Source of the DNA: Planctomycetaceae bacterium | GTDB taxonomy: Bacteria > Planctomycetota > Planctomycetia > Pirellulales > Thermoguttaceae | Length of the DNA: 39,648 nt | Direction: 5' to 3' | Assembly (NCBI GenBank): GCA_021372555.1 | Contig: JAJFUI010000021.1 | Span: 1-39,648 of the forward strand | Shown here: one piece after another, positions 34,603 through 39,648 of the stretch | Layout: every line of letters begins with the position of its first letter | Numbering within the stretch: position 1 is the stretch's first letter | Notes under the pieces: model-generated | Told to the model about the DNA's origin: nothing | Databases searched by the model: none | What the model saw: only the letters and a program-made list of their open reading frames with translations | Made by a program: the position numbers and the translations under genes

Positions 34603-37600
34603 TCACACCGGGAGCGTGAAATTGAAGGTCGCTCCCTGTCCCAATTCCGATTCGACCCAGATTCGGCCACCGTGGCTCTCAACGATCTTCTTGCAGATTG
34701 CCAGGCCAATGCCGGTGCCTTCGTAGCGAGTGCCGGCGTGCAGGCGTCGGAACACGTCGAAGACTTGGCCCTGAAACTTGGGGTCGATGCCGATGCCATT
34801 ATCGCGGACGGAGAAACGCCAATAGTCTCCTTCCCGGCAGGCGTCCACGTGAATCTTCGGCGGCGCCTGGCTGCGGAACTTTAGCGCGTTGCCAAGCAGG
34901 TTCTGGAATAGTTGACCCAATTGCGAGGCGTCGGCGTGAACGGCTGGGAGTTCACTATGCGTGACTTCGGTTCCCGTCTCCTGGATGCTCTCGTGAAGGT
35001 TGTCGAGGGCCTGTCGGAGCGCTGCGCCCACGTCGGTCGGGACCGATTCCCGACGATGGGCGCCGACCCGTGCGAAAGCCAGCAGGTCCTTTATCAACGC
35101 CTCCATCCGCTTGACGCCGGCAGTGGCTTGCTTGATGAATGTGTTGGCCTCCGCATCCAGTCGATCCCGGTATTTTTTTTGAAGCAACTGTACAAAGCCG
35201 CTCACCGTGCGCAACGGCTCCTGGAGGTCGTGCGAGGCCACCGAGGCAAACTGCTCCAGGTCCCTGTTGCTGCGAGCCAACTCTTCGGCTGCCTGCTCCA
35301 ACTCCGAAGTTCGCAGCTTGACGAGTTCTTCGAGGTGCAGTTGGTGCCTCATGAGTTCGGCTTCCGCCCGCTTGCGGTCGGTGATATCGCGAGCGACCGT
35401 CGAGACGCCGCCGATTTGGCCCGCCGAGTCTCTCATCGGGGACAAGCTCAGCGCGACGTCGATCGTTCGTCCGTCCTTCCTGACTCGCTGTGTCTCGATG
35501 CCGGTGATGCTTTCCCCCCGTTTCACCCTTTCGACAAGCTCGATGGCCTCGTTTATCCGATCGGGCGGGGACAGCACGGCGGCGTTGTGCCCAATCACCT
35601 CCTCTGCCGCGTAGCCGTAGATCGCTTCGGCTGCCCGGTTCCAGGTGAGGATGGCTCCGTCCGAGGTCAAGGCGAGGATTGCGTCGTTGGACGACTCGAC
35701 GACGTCGGCCAGCTGTTTCTCCGCCCGGCGGAGGTTCGTCAAGTCGATCAACGTAATGACGACGCCATCCACCTGTTCTATTTGCGTATGGTAGGGGACG
35801 ACGCGCAGAAGGTAGGAGGAGCCGTTGGCGTGGAGCACCTCTCTCTCCCTCATGGCCGTGCCTTGTACGGAAGCCCTCGCGTCGGCCACCAGATCGCAAC
35901 CGATGAGGTTCATCGACAGGTGGGTGAGCGGCCGGCCCATGTCCGTAGGGATCAGGTTCAGGACCCGCGTCATGGCCGGCGTGAAGAACTTGATCCGCAA
36001 CTCGCTGTCCAGAAAAAGCGTGGCGATCTCCGAGGATTTCAGAAGATTGGCCATGTCGCTGTTGGCCGTGTCCAGTTGCAGGACCTTCTCCTGGAGTTGG
36101 TTGTTAACGGTCGTCAACTCTTCGTTGACGGACTGTAATTCCTCCTTGGAGGTTTCCAGTTCTTCGTTCGTGGACTGGAGTTCCTCGTTGGTGGAAATCA
36201 CTTCCTCGTTGGCTACCCGCAGTTCTTCATTGGATGCCTGGAGGTCGTCGATTGTGGACTGGAGGTCCTGCTGTGCGGCCTTCAATTCATCTTCGAGCTG
36301 TCGAACAACGGTCTCACTCTCGCCGGGGTGAGGAAGTTTGATGGCGGCGATTGCCGGGCGGGGAACGTCCTCGAAGATCACGGCCAAGAGCGGCTCCGCG
36401 TCGCCTCGCTGCGGAACGGGGGCCATCGTGACGCGAACGAAGAGGCCGCCCTCGTCCCGCGTGACCGGCACGCTCTCCAAAACGACGGTTTTGTCGTCCG
36501 CAATCGCCCTGTGCATTGCCGACCGCAGTTGAAGGGACAGCCCCGGCTTAGCCACTTCCAGAAGGTTCAGACTGGGCTCGGCAGTCGGCATGTCGAGGTA
36601 CTTGCCGGTTTGGCCGTGGAACTGAAGGATCTGCCCTTTCCGGTCAACCAACACGACGCTGGCGGAAAAGTGGCTCAACAGGGCCTGGCGGGTTACGTCG
36701 CTGAGAGAAGCTGCGGGCGGCCTGAACACGCCGGTCGGGATAGCTCGCCTCCGGCCTGGCACAATCGGCGAATCCAACGGAAGCGGGCGGGACGGCGCAA
36801 GGCGGCGGTAGAGCCGGGCTTTCTTCGAGACCAACTCGAACAGGTCGTTGCGGCCGCCGATTCCTTCCGACTTGCCGAGAAATAGATGCCCGCCCGGATT
36901 CAATGCGAAATTGAACAGTGGCATCAACTTCGTCTGCGCCTCGGCATCCAGATAGATCAGCAGATTGCGGCAACTGATGATGTCCATCTTCGAGAACGGA
37001 GGATCGGCCATCAGGTTCTGCGCGGCGAAGACGATTGATTTGCGCAGCGGGTCGCTGATTTGATAGCACGCATCCTTTCGGACAAAGAACTTCGCCAGGC
37101 GGTCGGCCTCGACGTCGGCGACGATGCTTTCCGGGTAGATGCCCAGCCGGGCCACTCGAAGCGCGTCCTCGTCGATGTCCGTGGCGAAGACCTGGATGGC
37201 GCGGCTCTTGCGCGCCGCAGCGACCTCTTCGGTCAGCAGAATTGCCAGAGAGTACGCTTCTTCGCCCGACGCGCAGCCGGGGACCCAGACGCGCAGCGGA
37301 TCGTCGGACTGCTTCGCTTCGAGGAGCGGCCGAATGGCTTTGTCGCGGAGTTCCACGAACGCCTCGGGGTCGCGGAAGAATGAGGTGACGTTAATCAGCA
37401 GATCCTTGAGCAGTTCGCTGACCTCGTGCGCGTCCTGGGAAAGCAACGTGCTGTACTCGACCACGTCCGAGATGCGACGCAGCCCCATCCGGCGTTCGAT
37501 GCGTCGGAGGATGGTGCTCTTCTTATAACACCGGAAGTCGCAGCCCGTTTGGGCCAGAACTAGCGCCAGGATGTTCTGAACACCTTCCGGCTTCGTCTCG

Positions 37601-38358
37601 GCCTCCAGCACAGCCGCCGGCTCTCCGCCGCGAACATAGGGATGCCGGAGGTATTCCAGCAGGGCCCCCGGCATGCCTTCGGGCGGAAGGACGTAATCGA
37701 CGAGTCCCGTGGCGATCGCGCTGCGAGGCATCGTGTCGAACTGGGCCGTGCTCGGGTCTTGTGCGATGGCCAACCCGCCGCCGCCTCGGATCGCCCGCAC
37801 CCCCAGCGTTCCGTCCGAGCCGGCCCCGGAAAAGAGGATGCCGATGGCCCGCTGCTGCCGATCTTCGGCCAAAGAACGGAAAAAGAAGTCGATCGGCATC
37901 CGAATGCCGTCCTGCTTTACGGGCTCGGAAAGAAAAAGGATCCCGTCGCGGATGCCCAGATATTGATTCGGAGGAATGACGTAGACGCAGTTCGGTTCGA
38001 CGGGCACGGCGTCTTGCGCCTGCACAACCTTCATGTGAGTATGCTGGGCCACGAGTTCCGGCAGCAGACTCGCGTGGGCCGGCGCCAAATGCTGAATGAT
38101 GACGAACGCCGCCCCGTTGTCGGCGGGCATGGCTGCGAAAAATGCCTCAAAGGCCCGCAACGAACCGGCCGACCCACCCAAACCGACAACCGGGATGCCC
38201 GAAGAACCGCCGGCCGATTCCGCGGAGCTCTCATCCGGGCGACGAAGGATGCCGCAGTCGCTCTCGACGGCAATCGCGTCAGGACCTCGGGTTCCCACGG
38301 ATGCCGCTGGGCCGGTTGACGGCGTCACAGGTTTGCGAGGGCTCGCTCGCCTTGTCAT
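34603..38358 (-). CDS. CheB-CheR-PAS-histidine kinase fusion protein
   Basis: The 1251-residue protein joins: a CheB methylesterase domain (about 54-240; Ser63 in GLGGSAGS, His90 in IIQHLAP, Asp182 in GAGSDGTLG); a CheR methyltransferase (about 260-520; NVTSFFRDPEAF, SAM site VPGCASGEEAYS, FATDIDEDAL); a PAS-like region; a coiled coil of NEEL repeats (about 685-765); two more PAS domains (about 770-875 and 880-995); and a histidine kinase with ASVASHDLQEPLRTV (His1043), LLGNALKFR, DNGIGIDP and GTGIGLAICKKI. All catalytic residues are present. No receptor, CheA or receiver domain is nearby, so its methylated target and its regulator are unknown. It is soluble. Confidence 0.95.
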   Translation of the reverse strand: MTRRASPRKPVTPSTGPAASVGTRGPDAIAVESDCGILRRPDESSAESAGGSSGIPVVGLGGSAGSLRAFEAFFAAMPADNGAAFVIIQHLAPAHASLLPELVAQHTHMKVVQAQDAVPVEPNCVYVIPPNQYLGIRDGILFLSEPVKQDGIRMPIDFFFRSLAEDRQQRAIGILFSGAGSDGTLGVRAIRGGGGLAIAQDPSTAQFDTMPRSAIATGLVDYVLPPEGMPGALLEYLRHPYVRGGEPAAVLEAETKPEGVQNILALVLAQTGCDFRCYKKSTILRRIERRMGLRRISDVVEYSTLLSQDAHEVSELLKDLLINVTSFFRDPEAFVELRDKAIRPLLEAKQSDDPLRVWVPGCASGEEAYSLAILLTEEVAAARKSRAIQVFATDIDEDALRVARLGIYPESIVADVEADRLAKFFVRKDACYQISDPLRKSIVFAAQNLMADPPFSKMDIISCRNLLIYLDAEAQTKLMPLFNFALNPGGHLFLGKSEGIGGRNDLFELVSKKARLYRRLAPSRPLPLDSPIVPGRRRAIPTGVFRPPAASLSDVTRQALLSHFSASVVLVDRKGQILQFHGQTGKYLDMPTAEPSLNLLEVAKPGLSLQLRSAMHRAIADDKTVVLESVPVTRDEGGLFVRVTMAPVPQRGDAEPLLAVIFEDVPRPAIAAIKLPHPGESETVVRQLEDELKAAQQDLQSTIDDLQASNEELRVANEEVISTNEELQSTNEELETSKEELQSVNEELTTVNNQLQEKVLQLDTANSDMANLLKSSEIATLFLDSELRIKFFTPAMTRVLNLIPTDMGRPLTHLSMNLIGCDLVADARASVQGTAMREREVLHANGSSYLLRVVPYHTQIEQVDGVVITLIDLTNLRRAEKQLADVVESSNDAILALTSDGAILTWNRAAEAIYGYAAEEVIGHNAAVLSPPDRINEAIELVERVKRGESITGIETQRVRKDGRTIDVALSLSPMRDSAGQIGGVSTVARDITDRKRAEAELMRHQLHLEELVKLRTSELEQAAEELARSNRDLEQFASVASHDLQEPLRTVSGFVQLLQKKYRDRLDAEANTFIKQATAGVKRMEALIKDLLAFARVGAHRRESVPTDVGAALRQALDNLHESIQETGTEVTHSELPAVHADASQLGQLFQNLLGNALKFRSQAPPKIHVDACREGDYWRFSVRDNGIGIDPKFQGQVFDVFRRLHAGTRYEGTGIGLAICKKIVESHGGRIWVESELGQGATFNFTLPV

Positions 38359-38515
38359 CGCTCGCCCCTATGAAAGGAAGATGAGATCGGACCGGCGGAA
38401 ACATTGTCCCAGGAGATGTTAGGAATGTCAACAACGGTCTGCAGAGGGGATTGGAGTCGGCGACCCATTTTCCCGACGAGACTGCCGGCGTGGTGGCGTT
38501 CGCTTGGTCGCCGAA

Positions 38516-38621
38516 GGCGTCAGAATACTGCAACGATTTGACCCTGAATCTTGGGACCGATGCCGATGCCGTTGTAGCGCACCGGAGACTGCCAACAGTC
38601 TCCGGCCCGGCGGCCCACATC
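38516..38621 (-). pseudogene. Decayed histidine-kinase ATPase fragment
   Basis: On the minus strand this stretch reads YNGIGIGPKIQGQIVAVF and then a stop, matching the DNGIGIDPKFQGQVFDVF segment of the adjacent fusion kinase. At DNA level 38516-38611 aligns without gaps to 34743-34838 of that gene, with 72 of 96 bases identical by hand count. The G1-box Asp is replaced by Tyr, and no other kinase part survives. It is a relic of a related kinase gene or of a local duplication. Confidence 0.7.
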
Positions 38622-38627
38622 GCCACA

Positions 38628-39648
38628 CTAGCTGATGAGACGGTTCAGCAGAGAATCGAGCGAGACCATCGCGATGCGGGTGATCATGTCGGACGTGGCG
38701 AAGGGTAGGTAGAGACGGCCGTTGTGGATCATTGCCCCGCAGGAGTAGGCCACGTTCGGCACGTAGCCGTCGCGCTCCCTTTCGGTTGGCGTGATCAACG
38801 GCTCGTCGAGACAGCCGATCACCTTCAACGGGTCGTTCAGGTCCAGCAGCATGGCGCCAATGCAGTAGGTGCGCATTGGTCCAACACCATGCGTCAGCAG
38901 CAGCCAACCTTCCGGCGTCTCCAAGGGGGAGCCGCAGTTGCCGATTTGCACAAAGTCCCAGGGATGGCGGGGAACTCGCAGCAACTCGGCACTCTCCCAA
39001 AAGTGAACGATGTCGGAATACATGATGTAAAGATTTTGGCCGTCGATGCGGGAACACATCACGTAGTGGCCGCCGACACGCCGCGGGAATAGCGCCATGC
39101 CCTTGTTCTGCGCACAGGCGCCGTTGATCGTGTGGACGCCGACCCGGAGGAAGTCGCGGGTCTCGATCAGTTGCGGGAGCACACGGTAGCCGTCGAAGGC
39201 CGAGCAAGTGCCGTAGTAGATCACCGTGCCGTCGTCGTCCACAAAGCGAACCATGCGCAGGTCTTCGATGCCGTGCTTTTCGTTGCTCGTGTGGGGAAAA
39301 ATGACCACCTCCGAGGCATCGGCCTCCCGCGGCAACTCCAATTGGTAGTTCGAGTGGGCCAACCAGCGGATGTCTTGGAGCGATGCCTCCAACTTACGCT
39401 TCTCGGAGGCAGCTTGCCGCGACTCGGTGATGGCATGTTCGAGTTGAGCCAAGGTGAACGAGTCGTTGACGCGATCGAGCACGAGGCGCATGGCCGCTTC
39501 GGGGACACCGATGTCGTCGAGCTTGCGCCGAAACAACGCCTTGTCGTACTGCTTGTCAGCAACAACGTGAATGGGCCGGGCCAAGCGTCCGCACGGGTCG
39601 ATTTGAATCTGGTGATCGGCAGTGATCACACCGGTACGGAAGACGATC
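38628..39648 (-). CDS. GH130-type glycoside phosphorylase/hydrolase, 5' end outside window
   Basis: The frame is open to the window edge, so the N-terminus is missing; a GTG at 39629 is available but probably internal. The visible 340 residues contain a helical part (VPEAAMRLVLDRVNDSF and a following coiled stretch), then the five-bladed-propeller pattern of GH130: SEVVIFPHTSNEKHGIEDLR, VIYYGTCSAFDGY, LFPRRVGGHYVMCSRIDGQN, PWDFVQIGNCGSPLETPEGW, LLTHGVGPMRTYCIGAMLLD and YVPNVAYSCGAMIHNGRLYL. The EDLR segment stands where the family has EDPR. Family members cleave beta-mannosides, mostly by phosphorolysis. The product is probably cytoplasmic; the precise substrate cannot be read. Confidence 0.88.
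   Translation of the reverse strand, partial: IVFRTGVITADHQIQIDPCGRLARPIHVVADKQYDKALFRRKLDDIGVPEAAMRLVLDRVNDSFTLAQLEHAITESRQAASEKRKLEASLQDIRWLAHSNYQLELPREADASEVVIFPHTSNEKHGIEDLRMVRFVDDDGTVIYYGTCSAFDGYRVLPQLIETRDFLRVGVHTINGACAQNKGMALFPRRVGGHYVMCSRIDGQNLYIMYSDIVHFWESAELLRVPRHPWDFVQIGNCGSPLETPEGWLLLTHGVGPMRTYCIGAMLLDLNDPLKVIGCLDEPLITPTERERDGYVPNVAYSCGAMIHNGRLYLPFATSDMITRIAMVSLDSLLNRLIS

Overview
The window looks like chromosomal DNA from a planctomycete, probably of the Pirellulales/Pirellula type. The DNA is GC-rich with long antisense shadow frames. Secreted proteins and lipoproteins of unknown function are common. A small membrane protein opens with the FSLRALLTL-type motif often seen in that phylum, operons are loose, and there is a very large CheB-CheR-PAS-kinase fusion. 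This assignment rests on protein style, not on an rRNA or other marker gene.

Layout. 1-5 kb: a plus-strand run of envelope proteins of unknown role: a frameshifted membrane protein, a lipoprotein with an OB-like tail, a probable inactive relative of the peptidase-MA family, a TPR protein with a freshly duplicated repeat, and a coiled-coil lipoprotein. An accessory scar of about 700 bp (a decayed IS3-type transposase fragment plus hairpin repeats) splits this run. 5-13 kb: a Ski2-like helicase, a membrane histidine kinase, a secreted protein, a secreted HEMGH metallopeptidase and a Tyr/Pro-rich secreted protein. 13-21 kb: housekeeping genes: WrbA, a PIN-TRAM membrane protein, a phosphohexomutase, a DUF2293-like protein, thioredoxin with a near-consensus promoter, a lipoprotein, and an HtrA protease. 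20.7-26 kb: a HicAB toxin-antitoxin pair, small unknown proteins, ThiL, TsaE, a dual-specificity phosphatase resembling plant glucan phosphatases, and a rhodanese. 26-34.1 kb: a complete minus-strand potassium operon, orfX-kdpF-kdpA-kdpB-kdpC-kdpD-kdpE. It includes two very small membrane-protein genes, of 30 and 32 codons, joined by ATGA overlaps. 34.6-39.6 kb: the 1251-residue CheB/CheR/PAS/histidine-kinase fusion, a decayed kinase fragment beside it, and a GH130-type glycosidase/phosphorylase that runs off the window edge.

How the genes work together. The Kdp operon is the only full pathway: the KdpFABC high-affinity potassium pump with its own KdpDE sensor and regulator. ThiL and TsaE are adjacent core genes. 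HicA and HicB form a translationally coupled toxin-antitoxin pair with a promoter whose spacer holds a perfect palindrome. The phosphohexomutase, the glucan-phosphatase-like protein and the GH130 protein could all touch carbohydrate metabolism, but they are far apart and nothing shows they are linked.

No CRISPR array, rRNA, tRNA, prophage or complete insertion sequence was seen. The best candidates for something under-described are the 30-codon gene ahead of kdpF, the LSF2/SEX4-like phosphatase with an altered active-site loop, the HicAB operator arrangement, and the stem-loop that covers the rhodanese ribosome-binding site.
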